Shown piece after piece: positions 46,082 to 55,983 of a stretch of DNA of 64,000 nt; within the stretch, counting starts at the first letter, position 1, and each line of letters opens with the position of its first letter. The position numbers and the translations under genes are program-made. This DNA comes from Jidongwangia harbinensis (GTDB lineage Bacteria > Actinomycetota > Actinomycetes > Mycobacteriales > Micromonosporaceae): contig NZ_JAIWNC010000003.1 in the NCBI RefSeq assembly GCF_020216025.1, positions 1 through 64,000 of the forward strand, in the 5' to 3' direction. The notes beneath the pieces were generated by a model. It was not told the origin of the DNA. It saw only the letters and a program-made list of their open reading frames with translations, and searched no databases.

Positions 46082-46563
46082 ACGGCCGCGGCGCCGATGC
46101 GGGCGGCGGCCGGGCGGAGACCCTGGCCGAGCGCCAGGCCGGCCTGGTCGCGGCATTGACCGCCGGTGCGCCCGTACCCGAGGGGTTCGACGGTCGTCTG
46201 GTCGGCGTGGCCCGGGTCGCGCTGCTGCGCAAGCGGGCCGGGGACGTCGCGTGGCAGTGGCCGCTGCTGGCGGCCGGGCACGGTGCGGAATGGACCGGCA
46301 CGTTCGCCCGGTGGGCGGCCCGCCGGCCGACCAACGGCTCGCTCCGCGACGGCTGGGACTTCGCCCGCGAGTTGGGTGCGGCGTTGCCCGCGCTGGCCGG
46401 CGCGGAGCTGGCGGCGCGGGAGGCGGAATGGCGGTACGACGGGACGTCCGCACCGCGACGGCGGCGCGGACCGGCGGTGCGGCGCGCGGGCGGGGTGGTC
46501 GCGGTGCAGATCGCCGGGCGGGTACGTGTGCTGCGTCGCACCCCGGCCGCCGGCAGGGCGTAG
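46078..46563 (+). CDS. small MNIO-associated protein (SCO6045-like)
   Basis: 161 residues, basic. Pattern: ERQAGLVAALTAGAPVPEGFDG, ARVALLRKRAGDVAWQWPLL, FARWAARRPTNGSLRDGWDFAREL. I recall this as resembling SCO6045 of Streptomyces coelicolor and as a common neighbour of DUF692, but cannot verify it. It would correspond to the partner protein that presents substrate to the MNIO enzyme. The C-terminal part (RRRRGPAVRRAGG) is low complexity. Start overlaps the DUF692 stop (ATGA). Confidence 0.78.
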   Translation: MNGRGADAGGGRAETLAERQAGLVAALTAGAPVPEGFDGRLVGVARVALLRKRAGDVAWQWPLLAAGHGAEWTGTFARWAARRPTNGSLRDGWDFARELGAALPALAGAELAAREAEWRYDGTSAPRRRRGPAVRRAGGVVAVQIAGRVRVLRRTPAAGRA

Positions 46564-46605
46564 GTTCGTCTCATGTCCCTCACCTCGCGCCGCCGGAACT
46601 GAGCC

Positions 46606-47109
46606 GTGGAACTGCTGGGTACGCCGCGCCTCCTGCTCCGCGCCTGGGAACCGGACGACCTGGACGCGTTCTACGACCTGTACTCGCGCTGGGACGTGAT
46701 GCGCTGGCTCGGCCCGCATCCGCGCCGCGTCGTCACCGATCTCGACGAGGCCCGCACCCGGCTGGACCGCTGGCGGACGGTCCAGTCCGCCCCGCTCGGA
46801 CTGTGGGCCATCGTCCCCACCGGCGCCTCGGCACCGGTGGGGACCGTGCTGCTGCTCCCGCTCGCCGACGCGAACGGCCCCACCGACGAGGTCGAGGTCG
46901 GCTGGCACCTGCACCCGGACCACTGGGGACGCGGCCTGGTGACCGAGGCCGCGGGCGCGTTGCTCGGGCTGGCCGCGCTGCCCCGGGTGCTGGCGCTGAC
47001 CGACCCCGACAACGAGCGGTCGCAGGCGGTGGCCGGGCGGCTCGGCATGGCCGACGAGGGCCTGACCGACCGCTGGTTCGGCACCACCACCCGCCAGTTC
47101 GCGCTCTGA
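46606..47109 (+). CDS. GNAT family N-acetyltransferase
   Basis: 167-residue RimJ/RimL-like acetyltransferase: TPRLLLRAWEPDDLDAFYDLYS at the N-terminus, acetyl-CoA loop region VGWHLHPDHWGRGLVTEAAGALL and LTDPDNERSQAVAGRLGM. The substrate amine is unknown. GTG 46606 follows a 9-codon frame (46573-46602) that ends 3 bp upstream; no other ribosome site stands out. Confidence 0.9.
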   Translation: MELLGTPRLLLRAWEPDDLDAFYDLYSRWDVMRWLGPHPRRVVTDLDEARTRLDRWRTVQSAPLGLWAIVPTGASAPVGTVLLLPLADANGPTDEVEVGWHLHPDHWGRGLVTEAAGALLGLAALPRVLALTDPDNERSQAVAGRLGMADEGLTDRWFGTTTRQFAL

Positions 47110-47118
47110 CCACCGGGG

Positions 47119-47472
47119 TCAGGCCGGGACCCGGTCGAGGAAACCGAGCACCAGCCTGATCCGGCCGTCCGGGCCACGCTCCGCCACGTCGAAACCGAGC
47201 ACCGGCGGCTCCTCGCCGGGCGGGCCCAGCCGCCAGGTGAACCGCACCAGGTCGTGATGGGCGTCGGCCGGCCCGGCGGGCGTGAACACGAAACCAGGGA
47301 ACTGCCGGTGCACCGCCCCGATCAACCCGTCCTGCGCGTCTCGGCCGGTCACCGCGGCGAGCGGGTCCACGTACCGGACGTCGTCGGTGAAGACGTCGTC
47401 GATCGCGCTGCGGCGGGCCGCCGGGTCGGTCTCGTTCCAGACCGCCAGGTACCTCTCCACCATGTCACTCAT
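47119..47472 (-). CDS. SnoaL-like (NTF2-fold) protein
   Basis: 117 residues: VERYLAVWNETDPAARRSAIDDVFTDD at the start, YVDPLAAVTGRDAQDGLIGAVHRQFPGF, FTWRLGPPGEEPPVLGFDVAERG and a final strand. SnoaL-type folds bind small molecules or act as cyclases/isomerases; no catalytic site is named. ATG 47472 has GGAGGA upstream. Divergent from an XRE regulator across 111 bp with inverted repeats, so probably its target. Confidence 0.88.
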   Translation of the reverse strand: MSDMVERYLAVWNETDPAARRSAIDDVFTDDVRYVDPLAAVTGRDAQDGLIGAVHRQFPGFVFTPAGPADAHHDLVRFTWRLGPPGEEPPVLGFDVAERGPDGRIRLVLGFLDRVPA

Positions 47473-47532
47473 CGGATCCTCCTCGTTCGGTTCGGACGGG
47501 TTCCACCGTCTCCCGAACCGGTAAGCGCGTCG

Positions 47533-47549
47533 ATTACCCGCCAGGTAAT
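47533..47549. promoter_or_regulatory. candidate operator ATTACC-N5-GGTAAT
   Basis: Perfect inverted repeat between the divergent SnoaL and XRE genes, itself flanked by GAACCGGT (47515) and ACCGGTTC (47563). It suits control of both genes by the XRE regulator. Confidence 0.5.
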
Positions 47550-47583
47550 GGGCCCGGCGCGGACCGGTTCCTACGATCGGGAC

Positions 47584-48339
47584 ATGACGGAGGTCGGGCA
47601 GTTGCTGCGGCGGTGGCGGGGCAGCCGGCGGCTGAGCCAACTGGAGCTGTCGGTCCGGGCGGGGGTGTCGGCGCGGCACCTGTCGTTCGTGGAGACCGGG
47701 CGCTCCCGGCCGACCCGGGACATGATCCTGCGGCTGGCCGGGGAGCTCGACGTACCCCTGCGGTCGCGCAACGAACTGCTGCTGGCCGGCGGCTTCGCAC
47801 CCGGGTACGCGGAGACCGAGCTGCACGGCCCCCGGCTGGCCACGGTGCTGGCCGGGCTGCGCGACCTGCTCGCCGCGCACGAGCCGTACCCGGCGCTGCT
47901 GGTGGACCGGCACTGGACGCTGGTGGAGGCGAACGCCGCGGTCGCGCCGTTGCTCGCGGGCGCGGCGGCGCACCTGCTGGAGCCGCCGGTGAACGTGCTG
48001 CGCCTGTCGCTGCACCCGGACGGGATGGCACCGCGGATCGGCAACCTGCCGGACTGGCGGTCGCACGTGCTGCACCGGCTGGACCGGCAGGCGGCGGCCA
48101 CCGGCGACCCGGTGCTGCGATCGATGTACGACGAACTGCGCGCGCTGCCCGGCGGTACCGCCCACGGCCGCCCGGACGGCGTACTGGTGCCGCTGCGCTA
48201 CCACCTGGACGGCCGGGAGCTGAACTTCTTCAGCGTGACGTCGGTGCTGGGCACACCGCTGGACGTGACGCTGGCGGAACTCGCCGTCGAGTCGTTCCTC
48301 CCGGCCGACGCGGCGACCGCCGAGGCGCTCCGGGCCTGA
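47584..48339 (+). CDS. XRE-family regulator with MmyB-like ligand domain
   Basis: 251 residues. HTH_3: GQLLRRWRGSRRLSQLELSVRAGVSARHLSFVETGRSRP. The rest is an MmyB-like PAS-type ligand domain with conserved ALLVDRHWTLVEANAAVAPLL and LRLSLHPDGMAPRIGNLPDWRSHV. Members often control an adjacent SDR or oxidoreductase; here the divergent SnoaL gene and the downstream SDR are candidates. ATG 47584 fits family starts. Confidence 0.93.
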   Translation: MTEVGQLLRRWRGSRRLSQLELSVRAGVSARHLSFVETGRSRPTRDMILRLAGELDVPLRSRNELLLAGGFAPGYAETELHGPRLATVLAGLRDLLAAHEPYPALLVDRHWTLVEANAAVAPLLAGAAAHLLEPPVNVLRLSLHPDGMAPRIGNLPDWRSHVLHRLDRQAAATGDPVLRSMYDELRALPGGTAHGRPDGVLVPLRYHLDGRELNFFSVTSVLGTPLDVTLAELAVESFLPADAATAEALRA

Positions 48340-48425
48340 ACGGCGCACACGCCCTCATCGACGACGTCCTGGACGTGGTCCTTCCCGGCCCCGCGCCGGG
48401 CCGGGTCGCGTGGCAGGATCGGCGG

Positions 48426-49187
48426 ATGGACCTCGGCCTCGCGGATCGCGTCTTCGTCCTCACCGGCGCCTCGAAGGGCCTCGGCTTCGCCACCGCACAG
48501 GCCCTCGTCGCCGACGGTGCCCGGGTGGTCCTGTCCTCCCGTGACCCCGCGAACGTCGACCGGGCCGCCGCGTCCCTCGGTGGCGCCGGCCACGCGGTCG
48601 GAGTGGCGGCCGATCTGGCCGACCCGGACACTCCCGGCACGTTGGTGCGGACCGCCGTCGACACGTTCGGCCGCCTGGACGGCGCCCTGATCTCGGTGGG
48701 CGGGCCGCCGCCGGGCACCGCGGCCGCGATGACCGACCAGCACTGGCGGGACGCGTTCGAGACGATCTTCCTGGGCAGCGTGCGCGCGGCCCGCACGTTC
48801 GCCGCGGCCATGCCGGACGGCGGTGCCGTCGCCCTGGTGCTGTCCCGGTCCACCCGTGCGCCGCTGCCCGGGCTGGGCCTGTCCAACGGGCTGCGGCCCG
48901 GCCTCGCCGGGGTGGCCAAGGACATGGCCGACGAGTACGGTCCGCGCAACGTCCGCTTCGTCAGCCTGCTCCCCGGCCGGCTGCTCACCGACCGCACCCG
49001 CGAACTGTTCGACGCGGCCGACGACCCGGCCGCGGCGGCGGCGCACTCGGCGACCGATGTCCCGCTCGGCCGGCTGGGCGATCCGGAGGAGTTCGGCCGG
49101 GTGGCGGCGTTCGTGCTGTCGCCGGCGGCGAGCTACCTGACCGGCATCACGCTGCCGGTCGACGGCGGCGCGCTGCGCACACTGTGA
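48426..49187 (+). CDS. SDR-family protein lacking the usual catalytic Tyr
   Basis: 253 residues with intact cofactor motif TGASKGLG and SVGGPPPGT. The canonical YxxxK is absent; the corresponding segment reads SNGLRPGLAGVAKDMADEYG. A known SDR subgroup (beta-ketoacyl-reductase-like without the Tyr) has the same change. It may be a non-classical oxidoreductase or NAD(P)-binding regulator. The stop overlaps the mug start (GTGA). Confidence 0.85.
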   Translation: MDLGLADRVFVLTGASKGLGFATAQALVADGARVVLSSRDPANVDRAAASLGGAGHAVGVAADLADPDTPGTLVRTAVDTFGRLDGALISVGGPPPGTAAAMTDQHWRDAFETIFLGSVRAARTFAAAMPDGGAVALVLSRSTRAPLPGLGLSNGLRPGLAGVAKDMADEYGPRNVRFVSLLPGRLLTDRTRELFDAADDPAAAAAHSATDVPLGRLGDPEEFGRVAAFVLSPAASYLTGITLPVDGGALRTL

Positions 49188-49834
49188 CCCCGCATCCGCC
49201 CGTCCGGCGGCCCGCCGGACCGGCGGCGACCCCTTCCGAACCCGGCCGGCAGCGGCCCGCGGGGCCGGCGCGGCCCAGTCCCGCGGATCTCGCGGCCGCC
49301 GCCGGGCGGACCATTCCGGACCTGGTCGGCCCGGATCTGCGGGTGCTGTTCTCCGGCATCAACCCGAGCCTGTACTCGGCGGCCACCGGGCACCACTTCG
49401 CCCGGCCGGGCAACCGGTTCTGGCCGGCGCTGCACCGCTCCGGGTTCACCGCCCGGCAGCTGCACCCGTCCGAACAGGGCGAGCTGCCGGCCCTGGGCCT
49501 CGGAGTCACCAACGTGGCGGCCCGGGCCACCGCCCGCGCCGACGAACTCTCCCCCGGTGAACTCGTCGCGGGCGGTGCGGTCCTGGCCGCCCTGGTGGCG
49601 CGCTGGCGGCCGGGGTTCCTGGCGGTTCTCGGGGTGACCGCCTACCGGGTGGCGTTCGGGCGGCCGAAGGCGACCATGGGACCGCAGGACCATCGGGTCG
49701 CCGGGGTGCCGGTCTGGGTGCTGCCGAACCCGAGCGGGCTGAACGCGCACTACACGGTGGACGGCCTGGCCGCGGCGTTCGCGGAGCTGCGGGCCCGGGC
49801 GTTCGCCGGGCCGCCGGCGGCCGCGGACCGGTGA
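49184..49834 (+). CDS. mug: G/U mismatch-specific DNA glycosylase Mug
   Basis: 216 residues. The disordered Pro/Arg N-terminus is followed by the Mug core: LFSGINPSLYSAATGHHFARPGNRFW (catalytic GINPS with Asn), GVTNVAARAT and WVLPNPSGLNAHY (intercalation loop NPSGLN). It removes uracil, thymine or ethenocytosine from mispairs. GTG overlaps the SDR stop; the SET gene overlaps its own stop, forming a three-gene unit. Confidence 0.93.
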   Translation: MTPHPPVRRPAGPAATPSEPGRQRPAGPARPSPADLAAAAGRTIPDLVGPDLRVLFSGINPSLYSAATGHHFARPGNRFWPALHRSGFTARQLHPSEQGELPALGLGVTNVAARATARADELSPGELVAGGAVLAALVARWRPGFLAVLGVTAYRVAFGRPKATMGPQDHRVAGVPVWVLPNPSGLNAHYTVDGLAAAFAELRARAFAGPPAAADR

Positions 49835-50349
49835 CCGCCGTGCCGGAGCCGGACTGCTGGCTGCATCCGGACGTGGAGGTGCGCGACTCCCCGATCGAGG
49901 GGAGCGGCCTGTTCGCCCGGGCACCGATCCCGGCCGGCACCGTGGTCTCCCGCCTGGGCGGGCGGCTGGTCACCACGGCCGAGCTGGACCGGCTGATCGC
50001 CGACCCGGACGGGCCCTACGTGGACACCATCACGGCCGGCGCGGACACGCACCTGGTGCTGCCGCCGCGGCGGGACAACGGGTACGGCAACCACGGCTGC
50101 GACCCGAACCTGTGGTGGGTGGGGCGCTACGCACTGGCCGCGCGCCGGGACATCGGGGCCGGCGAGGAGCTGACGAACGACTACGGCACCAGCACCGGGG
50201 TGGCCGGTTTCGCGATGGCCTGCCGGTGCGGCTCGGCCCGGTGCCGGGGCGTGGTCACCGGGGACGACTGGCGCCGGCCAGATCTGCGGCGGCGGTACGG
50301 CCGGCACTGGATCCCGGCACTCCTGGCCCGCATCGACGGCACCGCCTGA
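49831..50349 (+). CDS. SET-domain protein
   Basis: 172 residues. SET core: DSPIEGSGLFARAPIPAGTVV, GNHGCDPNLWWVG, EELTNDYGTSTG (usual ELTxDY) and a post-SET cysteine cluster CRCGSARCRG. SET proteins methylate lysine; bacterial ones are often compact like this. The target is unknown. GTG overlaps the mug stop (GTGA), so it is coupled to a base-excision glycosylase. Confidence 0.87.
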   Translation: MTAVPEPDCWLHPDVEVRDSPIEGSGLFARAPIPAGTVVSRLGGRLVTTAELDRLIADPDGPYVDTITAGADTHLVLPPRRDNGYGNHGCDPNLWWVGRYALAARRDIGAGEELTNDYGTSTGVAGFAMACRCGSARCRGVVTGDDWRRPDLRRRYGRHWIPALLARIDGTA

Positions 50350-50400
50350 GCGGGACGCCGGCCCGCTCAAGCGGCCCCGGGCCGATCCGGGTCCGGTCCA

Positions 50401-50540
50401 GGCATGTCCGCGGCCAGTCCAGGCTGCCCGGGGCCAGTCCAGGCTGTCCGGGGCCAGTCCAGGCTGTCCGGGGCCAGTCCAGGCTGTCCGGGGCCAGTCC
50501 AGGCTGTCCGGGGCCAGTCCAGGCTGTCCGGGGCCAGTCC
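50401..50540. repeat. 20-bp tandem repeat array
   Basis: Seven 20-bp units. Six are nearly identical (AGGCTGTCCGGGGCCAGTCC, 50421-50540) and the first is diverged. It occupies most of the 288-bp gap between the SET gene and the ABC exporter (both 3' ends). No spacers, so not CRISPR. A GC-rich stretch of GCCGGCC units follows to 50637. Confidence 0.95.
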
Positions 50541-50637
50541 AGGGCCAGTTCATGCCGGGCCGGGGCTGTGCCGGCCGGGGCTATGCCGGCCCGGCCGGGC
50601 CGGGCTGTGCCGGCCGGGCCGGGCCGCCGGCCTGTGC

Positions 50638-52593
50638 TCACGGATCGATCGAGGAGGCGGGGACGGTGAGGACGACCGGCTCGCCGTCGTCGGCGAACGG
50701 CGGCGCCGGGCTGTCGGCGACCGCGAACTGGGTGCGGTAGAGCTCGGCGTACAGGCCGCCGGCGGCGACCAGCTGGGTGTGGGTGCCGCGCTCGACGATG
50801 CGGCCGGCGTCGAGGACCAGGATCTGGTCGGCGTCGCGCACCGTGGAGAGCCGGTGCGCGATCACCAGCGCGGTGCGGCCCTCCAGCGCCACGGACAGCG
50901 CGCGCTGCACGGCCGCCTCGGACTCGCTGTCCAGGTGCGCGGTGGCCTCGTCCAGGATCACGATGGACGGCTGCTTGAGCAGCAGCCGGGCGATGGCGAT
51001 GCGCTGCTTCTCGCCGCCGGAGAAGCGGTATCCCCGCTCCCCCACCACGGTGTCCAGGCCGTCCGGCAGCGCGCGCACCAGGCCCTCGACCTGAGCGCCG
51101 CGCAGGGCCGCCCACAGCTGCTCGTCGGTGGCGCCGGGGCGGGCGTATCGCAGGTTCTCCGCGATCGTCTCGTGGAACAGGTGGGAGTCCTGGGTGACCA
51201 CGCCGATGGTGTCGCGCAGCGAGTCCAGCGTGGCGTCCCGCACGTCGACGCCGCCGATCAGCACCGCGCCGCCGCTCACGTCGTAGACCCGGGACACCAG
51301 CATCGACGTGGTCGACTTGCCGGCGCCGGACGGGCCGACCAGCGCGACCATCTGCCCCGGCTCGACGGTGAAGTCGACGCCGTCGAGCACCGGCGCGTTC
51401 TCGGTGCGCTCCAACGTGGTCACGTCCTCCAGCGTGGCCAGCGACACCTCGTCCGCGCTGGGATACCGGAACCGCACGTCGCGGAACTCCAGCCGGCCGG
51501 CGCCGGCCGGGACCGGGCGGGCGTCCGGCCGCTCCTCGATGCCGGGCCGCAGGTCGAGCACCTCGAACACCCGGTCGAAGGAGACCAGCGCGCTCATCAC
51601 GTCGACCCGCACGTTGCTGAGCGCGGTGAGCGGACCGTACAGCCGGGTGAGCAGCAGGGCCAGCGTGACGACGGTGCCGGCGGTGACGCTGCCGGTGACC
51701 GCGAGCCAGCCGCCCAGGCCGTAGGTCAGCGCCTGGGCGAGCGACGCGACCAGCAGCATCGCGACGAAGAAGGTGCGGGAGAACATGGCCTGCTGGACGC
51801 CGATGTCGCGGACCCGCTCGGCGCGCTCGCCGAACCGCTGCGCCTCCACGTCGGGCCGGCCGAACAGCTTCACCAGCAGCGCACCCGAGACGTTGAACCG
51901 CTCGGTCATGGTCGCGTTCATCTTGGCGTCGAGGTTGTACGACTCGCGGGTGATCTCGGCCAGCTTCTTGCCGACCCGCCGGGCCGGGATCACGAACAGC
52001 GGCAGCATGAGCAGCGACAGCACGGTGATCTGCCAGGACAGGGTGACCATCACGGCGGCGGTGAGCACCAGCTGGATGACGTTGCTGACCACGCCGGACA
52101 GCGTCGAGGTGAACGCGCGCTGGGCGCCGGTGACGTCGTTGTTCAGCCGGCTCACCAGGGCGCCGGTCTGGGTGCGGCTGAAGAACTGCAGCGGCATCCG
52201 CTGGACGTGGTCGTAGACCCGGGTGCGCAGGTCCAGGATGATGCCCTCGCCGATCCGGGCCGAATACCACCGCTGGGCGAGCGACAGCAGCGCGTCCACC
52301 ACGGCCAGGCCGGCGATCATCAGGGCCAGCCGGACCACCAGCGCGGCGGCGCCGGCGTCGCCGCTGGTGATGGCGTTGATGACGTGGCCGGCCAGCACCG
52401 GTGTGGCCACCCCGATCCCTGCCGCGAGCACGACGGTGACCAGGAAGACGGTGATGTCCCGGCGGTACGGCCGGGCGAACGCCACGATCCGGCGGGTGGT
52501 GCCCCGGCTCAGGCGGTGCTGGGTGACCTTGTCCGCGTCGCGGATCGAGCGCAACATCGTCCAGCCGGTGCCGCCGGACATGCCTGGACCCAT
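50638..52593 (-). CDS. ABC exporter, fused membrane and ATPase domains
   Basis: 651-residue half-transporter. Six helices in about residues 40-340, then ATPase: Walker A GPSGAGKSTT, Q-loop VTQDSHLFHETI, signature YRFSGGEKQRIAI, Walker B IVILDEATAHLD and H-loop IAHRLSTV. LRFRYPSADEVSL begins the nucleotide domain. It forms a homodimer or heterodimer; substrate not predicted, typically lipids or drugs. ATG 52593 with GGGAGGT upstream. Its stop is next to the 20-bp repeat array. Confidence 0.94.
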   Translation of the reverse strand: MGPGMSGGTGWTMLRSIRDADKVTQHRLSRGTTRRIVAFARPYRRDITVFLVTVVLAAGIGVATPVLAGHVINAITSGDAGAAALVVRLALMIAGLAVVDALLSLAQRWYSARIGEGIILDLRTRVYDHVQRMPLQFFSRTQTGALVSRLNNDVTGAQRAFTSTLSGVVSNVIQLVLTAAVMVTLSWQITVLSLLMLPLFVIPARRVGKKLAEITRESYNLDAKMNATMTERFNVSGALLVKLFGRPDVEAQRFGERAERVRDIGVQQAMFSRTFFVAMLLVASLAQALTYGLGGWLAVTGSVTAGTVVTLALLLTRLYGPLTALSNVRVDVMSALVSFDRVFEVLDLRPGIEERPDARPVPAGAGRLEFRDVRFRYPSADEVSLATLEDVTTLERTENAPVLDGVDFTVEPGQMVALVGPSGAGKSTTSMLVSRVYDVSGGAVLIGGVDVRDATLDSLRDTIGVVTQDSHLFHETIAENLRYARPGATDEQLWAALRGAQVEGLVRALPDGLDTVVGERGYRFSGGEKQRIAIARLLLKQPSIVILDEATAHLDSESEAAVQRALSVALEGRTALVIAHRLSTVRDADQILVLDAGRIVERGTHTQLVAAGGLYAELYRTQFAVADSPAPPFADDGEPVVLTVPASSIDP

Positions 52594-52677
52594 CGGTTAC
52601 CTCCCGGGTGTCAGGCCCAAGTGTGCCCAACGGGTATGACAACCTCGGGAGGTAAGGCGGGTATTCCGGAATACTCC

Positions 52678-53457
52678 TTACTCGCCGATGCCGGACAGGT
52701 CGCGCAGCCGCCGGGTCTGCGCCTCGCGTTCGGCTCGGTCCTGATCCGGGTACGACCGCTCGGAAGCGCCGCTGACCAGCGCCTTGATCTCGGCTACCGC
52801 GCCGGGCGGAGCGTCCAGCACCGCGGCGGCCAGGTCGGCCACCGCACCCTTCAGGTCCGCGGCCGGCACCACCGCGGTGGCCAGGCCGAGCCGGTCGGCC
52901 TCGGCCGCCGTGAGCGTGCGCCCGGTCAGGCAGATCTCCAGCGCCCGGGACGGCCCGACCAACTCGGCGAGGCGCTTGGTGCCACCCAGATCGGGTACGA
53001 GGCCGAGCGTCACCTCGGCCATCGAGAATCGCGCATCATCCGCCAGCACTCGCATGTCGCAGTTCAACGCGAGCTGAAATCCGGCGCCGATCGCATGCCC
53101 CTGTACCGCCGCGATCGTCACCAGCGAAGGACCGCGCAGCCACGTGAACGCCGACTGGAAGCCGGCTATCCGTTCGGCGCACTCTTCCGGCGACAAGCGC
53201 GAGAGAGTGGCGAGCGAAGAATCGCCGTCGCCGCGCGCAACCGACAGATCGAGACCGGCGGAAAATGCGCGTCCCGCGCCCCGGACAATGACGACTCGCA
53301 CGTCGCCCGGCAATTTCCGGGAAATGTTGGCCAGCTCAGCCCACATCGCCGGAGTCTGTGCATTGAGCACATCGGGCCGGTACAGCGACACCGTCGCGAC
53401 CGGCCCGTCGATGTCGAGGCGAACCCCCGCCTCATCGGCTGCGCTGCTGCTCGTCAC
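52678..53457 (-). CDS. enoyl-CoA hydratase/isomerase family protein
   Basis: 259 residues, crotonase fold. RGAGRAFSAGLDLSV is the oxyanion-hole segment, AAVQGHAIGAGFQLALNCD the second, and FSMAEVTLGLVPDLGGT has a Glu/Asp in place of the classic Glu pair, so isomerase-like activity is as likely as hydration. GTG start overlaps the HTH stop (GTGA). Corresponds to EchA12/Rv1472 by neighbourhood. The DNA at 53000-53350 is noticeably less GC-rich than its surroundings. Confidence 0.9.
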   Translation of the reverse strand: MTSSSAADEAGVRLDIDGPVATVSLYRPDVLNAQTPAMWAELANISRKLPGDVRVVIVRGAGRAFSAGLDLSVARGDGDSSLATLSRLSPEECAERIAGFQSAFTWLRGPSLVTIAAVQGHAIGAGFQLALNCDMRVLADDARFSMAEVTLGLVPDLGGTKRLAELVGPSRALEICLTGRTLTAAEADRLGLATAVVPAADLKGAVADLAAAVLDAPPGAVAEIKALVSGASERSYPDQDRAEREAQTRRLRDLSGIGE

Positions 53458-53681
53458 GCCTTCTTACGGCGCCGGGCGCCGCCGCGCTGGCGGAGCTGGA
53501 CGCCGGACTCGGTGAGCACCCGGTGCACGAATCCGTACGACCGTCCGGTCGAAGCGGCCAACGCGCGAATGCTCTCGCCAGAGGTGTAACGCTTGACCAG
53601 ATCCTTGGCAAGCGTCTGCCGCTCGCTTCCGACGATTCGGCGACCCTTCTCAGTGCTGGTGGCTGTGCCGGTGGCTGCCAT
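53454..53681 (-). CDS. small HTH DNA-binding protein (Rv1473A-like)
   Basis: 75 residues, basic. The HTH reads SGESIRALAASTGRSYGFVHRVLTESGV, followed by a charged RQRGGARRRKK tail. It matches the conserved actinobacterial family that includes Rv1473A by recall. A DNA-binding protein, possibly regulatory; targets unknown. GAGGAAA precedes the ATG. The stop overlaps the enoyl-CoA hydratase start. Confidence 0.88.
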   Translation of the reverse strand: MAATGTATSTEKGRRIVGSERQTLAKDLVKRYTSGESIRALAASTGRSYGFVHRVLTESGVQLRQRGGARRRKKA

Positions 53682-54168
53682 GCTGTTTCCTCACGTCCCA
53701 GACTGTGCGGTTCGGTACGGTCCCACCTATTAGACCGCCTCCAACGATCATGCGCTAGGGATCTGGCACCAGCCAACGTGCCCATTTATCACTGTCAGGA
53801 ACCTGACGATGACGAGTGGCATCAATGCCGGACAGTTAACCGCGACTTGTCGGCGAGTACGCGCACGACAGGATCGGCTCCGATGGCCGGCGGAACGGCT
53901 CACCGGCGGCGAACCGCCAAGACCGTCGATCACCTGCACAAACATCGACAGGGCAGCAACCCTACGGGTTAGTAACTCTGAGTCGACCGAACACTCACGG
54001 TAAGGATACGGCGATGACCGAACGGACACACGGTGGCCGGGAAAGTCCGATTTGCGGTGCCCGGAAGCGCCCCGAACACGCCTGCGTCCGGGCAGAAAAT
54101 CGCACTGTCTGTGTGGTGGCCGGTTGACAACCCAACGATGCCCATGATCCTGGATCAAGCGGGCCAAA
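53682..54168. other. 487-bp gap, lower GC, no clear gene
   Basis: Between the HTH gene start and the ABC-F stop. Open frames on both strands lack codon bias and domain features, so I list none. GC is about 55% by hand count in places, versus about 70% around. It should contain the promoter of the HTH-echA operon. TTGACA occurs near 54124 on the plus strand. Confidence 0.6.
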
Positions 54169-55773
<1,605 letters not shown>

Positions 55774-55983
55774 GGGAAGCTTTCTCGCTCTCGCAGGCAG
55801 AGGGGCTGACTCAGGGCACACGAACGCGCCGGCCGTCAACGACGGTCGGCGCGGGGCGGGTCAGCCTTCGCAGAGCAGCACCCGACTAGTGTACCGGGCG
55901 CCCGGTACGGACCCCCACCCGATTAACCGGCAAGATCAACGGGTACACGCGGGGAACCCCGGCCAGTGGCGAGCGAGGACGAC

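Noticed and set aside
50401..50540. CRISPR-like array
   Set aside because: Units are contiguous 20-mers with no unique spacers and no cas genes nearby.
53748..54167. 139-codon minus-strand frame (and a 149-codon plus-strand frame) in the 53.7-54.2 kb gap
   Set aside because: No ribosome site, no domain and unbiased codon positions; treated as non-coding.
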